Assembly: GCA_035636095.1 (NCBI GenBank)
Contig: DASPZU010000090.1
Coordinates: forward strand, 1-39,762
Length of the DNA stretch: 39,762 nt
Direction: 5' to 3'
DNA from: Gp7-AA10 sp035636095
GTDB lineage: Bacteria > Acidobacteriota > Thermoanaerobaculia > Gp7-AA8
The notes below the pieces were generated by a model. That model saw only the letters and a program-made list of their open reading frames with translations, was not told where the DNA came from and did no database searches. Shown here piece after piece: positions 1-6,608 of the stretch. How positions within the stretch are numbered: position 1 is the stretch's first letter; each line of letters starts with the position of its first letter. Position numbers and translations under genes: made by a program.

Positions 1-17
1 TACAATGAGGAATTTCG

Positions 18-1232
18 ATGAAGACGTCAATTGGCCTGGCCATGATGTTGTGCTTCGCGTGCGGTGCGCGGACCGCACCTGCTCCGCAAATGTTGCGGCA
101 CTACGATTTCCGCGCCGACCAGCTTCCTGCGCCCTACGCCACGCCGTCGGCGGGAAATCCTCCGCGGGTCACCGGCCCGCCGCCAGGTGCACGGCTTCTC
201 CTTCCGCCCTGTTTCAAGATCTCCCTCTTCGCTGAGAAGCTCGATGACCCGCGCCGGATGTTGCTGGCCGCCAACGGGGATGTCGTTCTCTCCGAGCCGG
301 GCGCGGGCAAGATCACGATTCTTCGCGACGCGAATCATGACGGGGTCGCCGAGCAGCGCTTCACCTTCGCAAGCGGTCTCGATAATCCGTACGGCCTCGC
401 TTTTCACGAAGGCTGGCTCTACGTCGGCAATGAAGATGCAGTCGTGCGATTCCCCTACGTACCCGGCGCGACGCACAGCGTGCGGCCGCCGCAGCAGCTG
501 GCGCAGCTTCCTCCCGGGGGTCATTCGACGCGCGGCGTCATCTTCAATCGCGGCGGAACGAAGATGTACGTGAGCGTCGGGTCGGAGTCGAACGTCAGCA
601 CCGGCGAGCCGCCCGAGCGCGCCGCGATCCTGGAGTTCAATCCCGAAGGAACCGGCAAGCGCATTTTCGCGTCGGGATTGCGCAATCCGGTCGGCATGGC
701 GTGGGAGCCGGTGACCGGTGCGCTCTGGACCGCCGTCAACGAGCGCGATGGCCTCGGCGACGACCTCGTCCCTGACTACATCACGGAAGTGCGCGACGGC
801 GGCTTCTACGGCTGGCCCTACAGCTATCTCGGCCAGCACGAAGATCCGCGTAGAAAAGGTGAACGCCGCGAGCTGGTCGCACGCGCGATCGTCCCTTCGC
901 TGCTGGTCCAATCCCACTCCGCCGCTCTCGGCATCGTGTTTTATGAAGGCTCGATGTTTCCGGCTGAATACCGCGGAAGCGCGTTCGTTGCGCTGCACGG
1001 TTCATGGAATCGATCGCAAAGAACGGGTTACAAAATCATCCGTGTGCCCTTTCGCAATGGGCACCCGACCGGAGGCTATGACGATTTCGTGATCGGTTGG
1101 ATGACTGACGAGCAGAGCCGCAACGTGTGGGGACGCCCGGTCGATGTGCTGGTGCTCGGCGATGGATCGCTTCTCATTTCCGACGACGGCGCGGGAAAAA
1201 TCTGGCGGTTGAGCTACAGCGCTGCGCCCTGA
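18..1232 (+). CDS. PQQ-dependent sugar dehydrogenase-like beta-propeller protein (glucose/sorbosone dehydrogenase family), secreted
   Basis: The 404-residue product resembles soluble glucose/sorbosone dehydrogenases, which oxidise sugars with PQQ in the periplasm. A short hydrophobic N-terminus (K2, residues 4-15, then Ala-rich) looks like a signal peptide; C12 and C15 make a lipoprotein possible, but no clean lipobox is seen. Propeller-type motifs follow in order: LSEPGAGKI near 91, SGLDNPYGLAF near 119, GGHSTRGV near 167 (H169 sits where the catalytic base of the family lies), SGLRNPVGMAWE near 219 and HGSWNRS near 330. The ATG at 18 has a GAGG 7 bases upstream. No redox partner gene lies nearby, so the substrate is unknown. 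Confidence 0.8.
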   Translation: MKTSIGLAMMLCFACGARTAPAPQMLRHYDFRADQLPAPYATPSAGNPPRVTGPPPGARLLLPPCFKISLFAEKLDDPRRMLLAANGDVVLSEPGAGKITILRDANHDGVAEQRFTFASGLDNPYGLAFHEGWLYVGNEDAVVRFPYVPGATHSVRPPQQLAQLPPGGHSTRGVIFNRGGTKMYVSVGSESNVSTGEPPERAAILEFNPEGTGKRIFASGLRNPVGMAWEPVTGALWTAVNERDGLGDDLVPDYITEVRDGGFYGWPYSYLGQHEDPRRKGERRELVARAIVPSLLVQSHSAALGIVFYEGSMFPAEYRGSAFVALHGSWNRSQRTGYKIIRVPFRNGHPTGGYDDFVIGWMTDEQSRNVWGRPVDVLVLGDGSLLISDDGAGKIWRLSYSAAP

Positions 1233-1268
1233 TCTTGCATTGTCCAGTATGCGAAAGGATCAATGGCA

Positions 1269-1469
1269 ATGGCACGAGCGGAAAAAGCCTCGTCGTACAC
1301 ACCGAAGCAGACGGGGCTGAAGACTTCGTTCCGCGCCACCGGCAAGGAACAACAGCGCGATCAGGAGCTGGCAGGTGGATTCGCGGATGAACGCTGGAAT
1401 GATGAGGACCGTTACACCAACAAGTCGGGCGATCCTCGCATTGGAACACATCATCGAAAGTACGAATGA
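1269..1469 (+). CDS. Small hydrophilic protein of unknown function
   Basis: Unrecognised protein of 66 residues, rich in Lys, Arg, Asp, Glu and Gly, with no membrane segment and no cysteine. It reads like a disordered or nucleic-acid-associated small protein. I chose ATG 1269 over the in-frame ATG at 1263 because AAAGGA (1254-1259) is 9 bases from 1269 but only 3 from 1263. It ends 12 bases before the next small gene, and both follow the sugar dehydrogenase in the same direction, so the two small genes are probably co-transcribed. Codon use looks like the neighbours. It could be a spurious frame, but the SD and tight packing favour a real gene. Confidence 0.5.
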   Translation: MARAEKASSYTPKQTGLKTSFRATGKEQQRDQELAGGFADERWNDEDRYTNKSGDPRIGTHHRKYE

Positions 1470-1481
1470 AGGGAGATGCCC

Positions 1482-1826
1482 ATGGATACACCAATCAGAG
1501 GCGGTTTCGGAGAGACGAGCGCCCGCGAACCGAAGGGCGTCGGCAACATCGGCGGGGTTTGCCCGACGTGTGGCCAATCGACCAATCGCGGCCTCGAGCA
1601 ATTCCTTGCAAAGCTCGGGATCAGCGACGAGATGATCGGCAAACTCAAGAGTCAAATGCAGAACGTCGACGTCGAGGAGTACCTCAGTACCGCGCGCGAA
1701 TACCTGCGCACCGGCGGCGACAAGGCCAAGAGTTTCGCGAAAGAGAATCCCGGCAAAGTTGCGGCCGGCGTAGCAGTCCTGGCGGTGGGCGTGGGACTGC
1801 TCGTCAATGCATTGAAGAGGGATTAA
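1482..1826 (+). CDS. Small protein with a CPTC knuckle and C-terminal glycine-rich membrane segment
   Basis: The 114-residue product has one CPTC pair near residue 26, a charged, probably helical middle (about 35-85) and a C-terminal hydrophobic Gly/Ala/Val stretch (about 92-109) ending in Lys-Arg-Asp. This layout recalls the ElaB/YqjD/DUF883 type of C-tail-anchored inner-membrane proteins, but sequence similarity cannot be claimed from inspection. A single CxxC could bind metal only as a dimer. ATG 1482 is preferred to ATG 1476 because AAGGGAG (1469-1475) abuts 1476 but is 6 bases from 1482. It follows the small gene at 1269-1469 closely. Confidence 0.6.
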   Translation: MDTPIRGGFGETSAREPKGVGNIGGVCPTCGQSTNRGLEQFLAKLGISDEMIGKLKSQMQNVDVEEYLSTAREYLRTGGDKAKSFAKENPGKVAAGVAVLAVGVGLLVNALKRD

Positions 1827-1839
1827 AGGGCGCCGTTGT

Positions 1840-1863
1840 GGCACCGACACTCTTGTCGGTGCC
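1840..1863. repeat. REP-like palindrome, left of the transposase gene
   Basis: A perfect 10-bp hairpin, GGCACCGACA (1840-1849), 4-nt loop, TGTCGGTGCC (1854-1863), preceded by TGT and followed by TTTCTCC. It matches in inverted orientation the palindrome at 2319-2342, with two compensatory changes in the stem. It may also end transcription of the small gene before it. Confidence 0.75.
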
Positions 1864-1920
1864 TTTCTCCTGCTTGTAGAGTTTCTTCGCCTTTCGTTTT
1901 GTCCGAGGGAAAATCGGAGA

Positions 1921-2412
1921 GTGGAGGTCTCTTCAGGGATTTTCTATAGGCGTAATTTGCCGCACATCGTCCGCGCTCGCACAATCGCTCTGCGCCACGT
2001 CATTTACGAACACTTGCGACGGGCATGGATTGACGTCGCGGTCATGATGCCCGATCACGTTCACCTGATTCTGTCTCTGATCGCACCCGATCACTACGAT
2101 GATCGCGGGTTATCGCGCGTTATGAAATCGATGAAGGGTATATCAGCTCGCAACATTAACCTTTTGCTTCGGCGAAGAGGCTTCGTTTGGATGGACGAAT
2201 CATTCGATCACGTCGTACGCGCGTCAGAGAGATCGCGAGCAAAATTTGAATACGTCCGTGCAGGACTAGTCAAATCGGCGGATGAATATCCGTGGCTCTG
2301 GAGATCGTGGATTGAAGGGGCGCAGACAAGATTGTCTGCGCCACACACGCTTAGCTCGCCGGCTGCAGTGCGTCGCGCCACTCGCGCCACTGCTCGTCGA
2401 TCGAAGTCGTAA
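1921..2412 (+). CDS. Degenerate REP-associated tyrosine (Y1/HUH) transposase
   Basis: Family marks are RRNLPHI near residue 10, VMMPDHVHLI near 41 (HVH is the HUH metal site), MKSMKGISARNIN near 69, VWMDESFDHV near 89, FEYVRAGLV near 108 and EYPWLWRSW near 122. Members normally carry a VFITF-like strand region of roughly 20 residues after LPHI and an NPV motif after the catalytic Tyr region; both seem to be missing, with the frame kept. The natural end lies near WRSWIEG, yet the frame runs on through the REP at 2319-2342 and overlaps the converging epimerase gene by 62 bases. The start is a weak GTG at 1921. It is probably an inactive relic; the family acts on flanking REP palindromes. Confidence 0.7.
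   Translation: MEVSSGIFYRRNLPHIVRARTIALRHVIYEHLRRAWIDVAVMMPDHVHLILSLIAPDHYDDRGLSRVMKSMKGISARNINLLLRRRGFVWMDESFDHVVRASERSRAKFEYVRAGLVKSADEYPWLWRSWIEGAQTRLSAPHTLSSPAAVRRATRATARRSKS
2319..2342. repeat. REP-like palindrome, right of the transposase gene
   Basis: A perfect 10-bp hairpin, GGCGCAGACA (2319-2328), loop AGAT, TGTCTGCGCC (2333-2342), followed by ACACA. Read on the reverse strand it starts TGTGGC and has the same loop core TCTT as the copy at 1840-1863, so the pair is inverted around the transposase. It lies inside the 3' end of the transposase frame. Confidence 0.78.
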
Positions 2413-3190
2413 ACGTACGACGCGGCGTCCATCCGAGCTTGCGCCGCGTCGCGTCGCTCGAAACGTCCTGATCGATTGTGAGCGCCTGACCGAGCGGACC
2501 TTCCGCGCCGGCGTGCTCGATCTTCCCCGACGGTGCAACGACGTGCGCACACTCGTGGATCGTGGCGCGCGTATCGTCCACGGCGTGAAAGATTCCGGTT
2601 GCGTGCTGCTCGACGATCCGCACGTAACAATCGGCCAGATCGTGCAGATTGACCATCGCCCAGCGATTGTTGCCGTCGCCGGCGATCTGCAGCGGCTTCC
2701 GCTGATCGGCAGCCGCGAACCAGCCTGCCAGCAGGCTCTGCTTGCCGCCGTAGACGCACCCCGGGCGAATGACAGCAGCCGGTCCAGCTCCGATGGCGGC
2801 TTGCTCATGCGCTGCCCTCCAGGCCACGAGCGGAATCGGATTGACCTTCGACGACTCGTTCGACTTCCCAGCGCCGAGAACCCACACGCCCGACGTGAAG
2901 ACGAAAAATCCGGCGCGGGAAAGAACATCGACGGCGATCTTGTCTTCGGCAGCGATGTCGCGCGAACGGGGGAAGGCCGCGTGAATGAACGCATCGTGAC
3001 CCTTGAGCGTGTCGGCGAGATCGGGAAGCGACCGCAGGTCGCCGGCCACGATGACGGCTCCCGCTTCACGAAGATTCCTGGCCTCCGATTCGGGCCGGAC
3101 CAGCGCGGTGATTTCGTGGCCGCGATCGCGGAGAACGGCGGCGACGGCTGACCCGACATACCCCGTCGCACCCGTGAGAAACACTCGCAT
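2351..3190 (-). CDS. NAD(P)-dependent epimerase/dehydratase, extended SDR family
   Basis: The 279-residue product begins with a Rossmann fold carrying GATGYVG at residues 7-13. ITALVRP follows near 27 and AGDLRSLPDL near 49, which is typical of NAD(P)-binding nucleoside-diphosphate-sugar epimerase-like proteins. TSGVWVLG near 99 is the Ser/Thr strand. The usual YxxxK catalytic pair is not visible: AWRAAHEQ occupies that place, so Tyr is replaced by Trp and chemistry may differ or be lost. VIRPGCVYG near 140 and a C-terminal LGWTPR motif are family-like. ATG 3190 is only 23 bases from the divergent deacetylase start, so both share one short promoter region. Substrate unknown. Confidence 0.8.
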   Translation of the reverse strand: MRVFLTGATGYVGSAVAAVLRDRGHEITALVRPESEARNLREAGAVIVAGDLRSLPDLADTLKGHDAFIHAAFPRSRDIAAEDKIAVDVLSRAGFFVFTSGVWVLGAGKSNESSKVNPIPLVAWRAAHEQAAIGAGPAAVIRPGCVYGGKQSLLAGWFAAADQRKPLQIAGDGNNRWAMVNLHDLADCYVRIVEQHATGIFHAVDDTRATIHECAHVVAPSGKIEHAGAEGPLGQALTIDQDVSSDATRRKLGWTPRRTFTTSIDEQWREWRDALQPAS

Positions 3191-3213
3191 GCCGCGCGGA
3201 TTATAGTCAGAGG

Positions 3214-4071
3214 ATGCTGGCCGCCGTGGCGTTGACAGTCGCTCTCACGTTTGACGATCTGCCTGCGCAAGCGCTGCCGCAAACGGAAGGCTGCAATGCT
3301 CTGCGATGGAACCAGAGACTATTGTCGGCTCTGCAGCGGCATCACGCGCCGGCGTTGGGTCTGGTGAACACCGCAAAGCGCTGCCATCTCGAATCCGTGC
3401 TCGATGCCTGGCTCGACGCCGGCCAGGACCTCGGCAATCACACCTACTCGCATCGCGATCTCAACTCCACACCGGTTGCGGAGTACGAACAGGACATCAT
3501 TCGCGGCGAATCGCCGCTGCGTGAGATTCTCGCGGCGCATGGAAAGGCACTCCGATACTTTCGCTATCCCATGCTGCACACGGGAACGTCGCGCCAGGCG
3601 CGCGACACCGTTGCCAGATTTCTTCGCGAGCGCAATTACGTCGACGCGGTGGTGACGCTCGACAATCACGATTTTGTCTTCGCGAACGCGTACGCGCGAG
3701 CGCTCGATCGTCACGATGCCGCGCTGGCACGCCGCATTGCCGGCGCTTACATCCCCTACATGGAATCGACGCTGACATTTCTGGAAAAGCGTACCCGCGA
3801 AGTCGTCGGCCGTCCCATCGCGCACATCCTTCTGCTCCACATGAACGCGCTGAACGCCGACACGCTGGACGATCTCCTCCGAATGTTCGAGCGACGGGGT
3901 TATCGATTCATCACCGTCGAGGAAGCATTGCGCGATCCGGCCTACGCACTTCCCGACGGATACGTCGGGCGCTACGGCATATCGTGGATTCACCGCTGGG
4001 GCGTCGCGAAGGGGATGCCGATGGTGCTGGAGCCGGACGAGCCGGCGTGGATCCACCGCCCGCCCGGTTAG
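3214..4071 (+). CDS. Polysaccharide deacetylase (NodB-fold) family protein
   Basis: The 285-residue product carries the NodB-type metal site: TFDD (D14, D15) and HTYSH (H76, H80), with FRYPM near 116 and a late LLLHMN motif near 205 that matches the last catalytic region. These enzymes remove N- or O-acetyl groups from glycans in the envelope. The N-terminus is short and hydrophobic (MLAAVALTVALTF), so a cleaved signal peptide would cut very near the first motif; export is uncertain. GAGG lies only one base before the ATG, and TATAGT lies just upstream, so initiation may be nearly leaderless. The gene diverges from the epimerase and converges on the S1 gene, with a long hairpin between. Confidence 0.82.
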   Translation: MLAAVALTVALTFDDLPAQALPQTEGCNALRWNQRLLSALQRHHAPALGLVNTAKRCHLESVLDAWLDAGQDLGNHTYSHRDLNSTPVAEYEQDIIRGESPLREILAAHGKALRYFRYPMLHTGTSRQARDTVARFLRERNYVDAVVTLDNHDFVFANAYARALDRHDAALARRIAGAYIPYMESTLTFLEKRTREVVGRPIAHILLLHMNALNADTLDDLLRMFERRGYRFITVEEALRDPAYALPDGYVGRYGISWIHRWGVAKGMPMVLEPDEPAWIHRPPG

Positions 4072-4146
4072 GATGTTGGGACGTCAGGATGTTGGCGCTG
4101 CGGGTGCAGGACGTCCTCACGTCCTAACATCCCAACCGGGCGGGCG
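4057..4146. repeat. Long inverted repeat between convergent genes, possible bidirectional terminator
   Basis: A 28-nt arm at 4057-4084 pairs with 4119-4146 with only one A/C mismatch and one G/T wobble. The arms are CGCCCGCCCGG, then TTAGGATGTT, then GGGACGT. The 34-nt loop repeats GGATGTTGG and holds a GGACGTCC palindrome. The left arm overlaps the last codons of the deacetylase gene and the right arm ends 5 bases before the S1 stop codon. No long T-run is present. Confidence 0.7.
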
Positions 4147-4151
4147 AAGGG

Positions 4152-5570
4152 CTACTTCTTCTTCTCCATAGCGCGGCGGAACGCCAGCGCCATCGCGCTT
4201 TCGCCTTCGGCGACGGTTTCACCACGCTCTTCCGCGAACTTGGTGAATTCGTCGCGCTCCAGCGCCGCCTTGGCGGCGTCGTGGCTGAGCGACATCCGCT
4301 TGCGCTGCGGATCGACGCTCATGATGCGCACCAGCAGCTTCTCGCCGGGCTGAAACGCCTTGGAGGGATCGGCACCGGGCGGCACGCTGATTTCGGAGTT
4401 CGGAATCAGACCGGTGAGACCTGGCTCGAGCTGCACAAAGATGCCGGGCGCGCCGCCGTGATCGACAGTGGCCTCGACGACCTTTCCGATCGGATAGCTC
4501 TGGTTGACGTTCTCCCACGGATCGGTGATCGCGACCTCGCGCAGCGATAGCGAAAGACGCTTCTTCGATGGATCGACTTCGCGGACCCAGCCGGCGACCT
4601 TCGTGCCGATGGCGATGGAAGGATCGCCCTGCTTCACTCCGAACGGCAGTTGCGAATAGTGGACAAGACCATCGACGCCCGGCTCGAGCTCGACGAACAG
4701 GCCAAAGTCGGTCGAGCGCACGATCGTGCCGGAGAACTGCGCACCAACCGGAAAGCGATCGCCGACGTCAGCCCACGGATCGGGCTCCTGATCTTTCATG
4801 GAAAGCGAGATTCGCTTTCCGTCGTTCTCGACTTTGATCACCTTCACCCGCACCTGCTGCCCTACCGAAACGAACTCCTTTGGATCGGTGACGCGGCGGC
4901 GGCTCATCTCCGAAACATGCAGCAACCCGTCGATGCCGCCGAGGTCGATGAAGGCGCCGAAGGGAGTGAGGGTTTTGACCGTGCCCGACAGTTCCGCACC
5001 CGGGACGATGGCCTTGCGCGTTTCTTCGGCGCGCGCGGCGTTTTGTTCTTTCAGCAGTGCGGCACGCGAGACGACGATGCGACGGCCGTCATCGGAAAGC
5101 TCGGTGACGCGAAATTCGAACGACTGACCGATGAAGGCATCCGGATTTTCGATTTTGCCGAGGGCGATCTGCGAGAGCGGACAGAACGCGCGAAGCCCGC
5201 TGACGTTGACGTCGAATCCACCTTTGTTGCGTGCCGCGACCTTTCCCTCGACCGGGAGCCGCGCTTCGTAGATTTGCCGGAGTTGATCGAGAGTCGCTTT
5301 GCCGCGCGCCAGCTTTCGTGAGATGCGGATGTCGGGCGCCGTGCGGATGACGGTGCCTTCGACGGTGTCGCCGACTTCGAGTCCTTCCAGCTCCGCCGCC
5401 GCCATCACGGCCTCCGATGGTCCGCCGTATGAGACGAAGGCGTCCTCGCCGGAGATGGAAACAATTTGTCCGCGCAGCAGCTCGCCCTGCGCGGGAGTTT
5501 TGAAATTGAGGCTCGCTTCGAACGCCTCCGCAAAGCTATTCGCTTCGGTGGCTTCTCTCGACTGAGTCAT
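4152..5570 (-). CDS. rpsA: S1 RNA-binding domain protein, ribosomal protein S1-like, five domains
   Basis: The 472-residue product has five S1 (OB-fold) repeats at roughly residues 29-87, 105-172, 189-259, 275-343 and 360-430. Repeats 3 and 4 are most canonical (GTVKTLTPFGAFIDLGG; GTIVRSTDFGLFVEL), each with a VHYSQL or LHVSEM motif and a KRISLSM ending. Repeats 1, 2 and 5 have diverged, as in S1 proteins where the outer domains contact the ribosome or RNA. It is shorter than the six-domain E. coli S1, and I cannot tell the true ribosomal S1 from an S1-like paralogue. The C-terminus ends in a Lys-rich tail. It diverges from ppa across a 317-base spacer. Confidence 0.8.
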   Translation of the reverse strand: MTQSREATEANSFAEAFEASLNFKTPAQGELLRGQIVSISGEDAFVSYGGPSEAVMAAAELEGLEVGDTVEGTVIRTAPDIRISRKLARGKATLDQLRQIYEARLPVEGKVAARNKGGFDVNVSGLRAFCPLSQIALGKIENPDAFIGQSFEFRVTELSDDGRRIVVSRAALLKEQNAARAEETRKAIVPGAELSGTVKTLTPFGAFIDLGGIDGLLHVSEMSRRRVTDPKEFVSVGQQVRVKVIKVENDGKRISLSMKDQEPDPWADVGDRFPVGAQFSGTIVRSTDFGLFVELEPGVDGLVHYSQLPFGVKQGDPSIAIGTKVAGWVREVDPSKKRLSLSLREVAITDPWENVNQSYPIGKVVEATVDHGGAPGIFVQLEPGLTGLIPNSEISVPPGADPSKAFQPGEKLLVRIMSVDPQRKRMSLSHDAAKAALERDEFTKFAEERGETVAEGESAMALAFRRAMEKKK

Positions 5571-5781
5571 GGAAAACGGTGTGCCTTTCGTGATTTGGCG
5601 AAATCAGGGTTGCGTATCTTACTCGATCTCGCGCAAATAAGGGTGCATGGCCGCAACGCAAGCGGCCCGAACTTTCTTCCTCACCCGAAGGATGTACGCG
5701 GAGCCGCGACCATTTTCGCGTTGAGCAGAATCCGTCCGCGAACCTTTCCGAAATGACCACGGATTTCGCTGGGCCACCGGA

Positions 5782-5822
5782 GATCCTTCGCTCCCGCCCG
5801 CCTCGCCGCCCACGCTCAGGAT
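5782..5822. repeat. Interrupted inverted repeat, GATCCTTCGCT ... GCTCAGGAT
   Basis: GATCCTTCGCT (5782-5792) and GCTCAGGAT (5814-5822) flank a C-rich spacer, with outer GATCC/GGAT complementarity. A compact version of the same sequence lies at 6430-6448, just after ppa, so the pair brackets the pyrophosphatase gene. It resembles a dispersed intergenic repeat. Confidence 0.5.
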
Positions 5823-5847
5823 AAACTTTGAAACGCGGATTCTTCCC

Positions 5848-5875
5848 ACTCCTCACTCCTCAGTCCTCAGTCCTA
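5848..5875. repeat. Four tandem 7-mers upstream of ppa
   Basis: ACTCCTC, ACTCCTC, AGTCCTC and AGTCCTA follow one another at 5848-5875, ending 12 bases before the ppa start codon. This resembles the heptamer-based repeats at 9.06 and 35.85 kb, but I see no facing reverse-complement arm. Confidence 0.5.
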
Positions 5876-5887
5876 TAAACTCTCGAC

Positions 5888-6427
5888 ATGCATCCCTGGC
5901 ACGACGTGAGCCTCGGCGACCGCGCGCCTGAGATCGTCCCGGTGGTGGTGGAAGTGCCGAAGGGCTCGAAGACAAAATATGAGCTCGACAAGAAAAGCGG
6001 GCTCATTCGTGTCGATCGTGTGCTGTTCAGCTCCGTTCACTATCCCGCGAACTATGGCTTCATCCCGCAAACGTATTGCGACGACCATGACCCTCTGGAC
6101 GTCTTGGTGCTGGGCCAGGAAGCAATCGTGCCGCTGGCGATCATGATGGCCAAGCCGATCGGCGTGATGAAAATGCGCGACCAGGGCGAAGAGGACGACA
6201 AGGTCATCGCGGTCCACGCCGACGATCCGGAGTACGTCGCCTATCAATCGATCCGCGACCTCCCACCGCATCGCATGGAAGAGGTCCGGAGATTTTTTCT
6301 GGATTACAAAGTTCTGGAAAAGAAAACGGTGACGGTCGAGGACTTTCTCGATCGCGCCGAAGCGCTGGAGGTCATCGGTCGCGCCATCGAACTCTACAAG
6401 CGGGAGCGAACTCGCCTGCGCGTCTGA
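5888..6427 (+). CDS. ppa: Inorganic pyrophosphatase, family I
   Basis: The 179-residue product hydrolyses pyrophosphate to two phosphates, driving biosynthetic reactions in the cytoplasm. The family I signature DDHDPLD lies at residues 65-71 and carries the Mg-binding aspartates. Other expected elements are SKTKYELD (K30, E32), R44 in the VDRVLFSSVHYPANYGFIP stretch, the KVIAVH segment near 107 and the C-terminal FFLDYKVLEKK motif. Length is normal. ATG 5888 lacks a clear SD; TATAAA just upstream could place the transcription start close to the ATG. The stop is followed at once by a short repeat and the tandem-hairpin RNA region. Confidence 0.95.
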   Translation: MHPWHDVSLGDRAPEIVPVVVEVPKGSKTKYELDKKSGLIRVDRVLFSSVHYPANYGFIPQTYCDDHDPLDVLVLGQEAIVPLAIMMAKPIGVMKMRDQGEEDDKVIAVHADDPEYVAYQSIRDLPPHRMEEVRRFFLDYKVLEKKTVTVEDFLDRAEALEVIGRAIELYKRERTRLRV

Positions 6428-6429
6428 GC

Positions 6430-6448
6430 TCCTTCGCTTCGCTCAGGA
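6430..6448. repeat. Short inverted repeat TCCTTCGCT..GCTCAGGA after ppa
   Basis: TCCTTCGCT (6430-6438) and GCTCAGGA (6441-6448) form a compact copy of the interrupted repeat at 5782-5822. It starts 2 bases after the ppa stop. TCCT/AGGA can pair but the hairpin is weak, and no T-run follows directly. Confidence 0.5.
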
Positions 6449-6573
6449 CGACGCGCGGCGTCATTTTTTTCCGCAGATCGAAAAAAAATTTCCGCAGTTT
6501 CCACAGCCGCGAGAGATTTTTTTCCTCAATTCAAAATTCTTTTTCCACACGCAAAAAAAGTTGTGATGCCCTC
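6449..6573. other. A/T-tract region upstream of the proposed small RNA
   Basis: This stretch has runs of seven to eight T or A (near 6464-6470, 6481-6488, 6519-6525 and 6553-6559) separated by CCGCAG and CCACA motifs. It stands out against the GC-rich surroundings and encodes nothing convincing. Phased A/T tracts of this type often bend DNA near promoters, which would suit a promoter at 6574-6602. Confidence 0.4.
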
Positions 6574-6602
6574 TTGCATTCGCGAAATGGTGGACCTACA
6601 TT
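6574..6602 (+). promoter_or_regulatory. Predicted sigma70-type promoter of the tandem-hairpin RNA
   Basis: TTGCAT (6574-6579) and TACATT (6597-6602) are separated by 17 bases, placing a start near 6609, two bases before the first hairpin arm at 6611. The match to consensus is partial (3/6 and 4/6). The -35 box overlaps a partial fourth copy of the loop sequence at 6564-6587. Confidence 0.4.
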
Positions 6603-6608
6603 GCACAT

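Larger units (their letters stand above)
5571..5887. other. Divergent intergenic region between the S1 and ppa genes
   Basis: No convincing gene in 317 bases; small reverse frames here look like translated repeat. The S1 promoter side (5571-5640) is moderately AT-rich. The rest holds an interrupted inverted repeat (5782-5822) and a run of four 7-mers (5848-5875) leading into TATAAA at 5874-5879, just 8 bases before the ppa start. Confidence 0.6.

Noticed and set aside
4147..4151. A classic Rho-independent terminator for the deacetylase gene
   Set aside because: The long hairpin at 4057-4146 is not followed by a T-run on either strand, so only a tentative terminator role is noted.
5619..5856. 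Reverse frame with a SVGGEAGG-like peptide upstream of ppa
   Set aside because: It is a translation of intergenic repeat sequence with no start context or family features.
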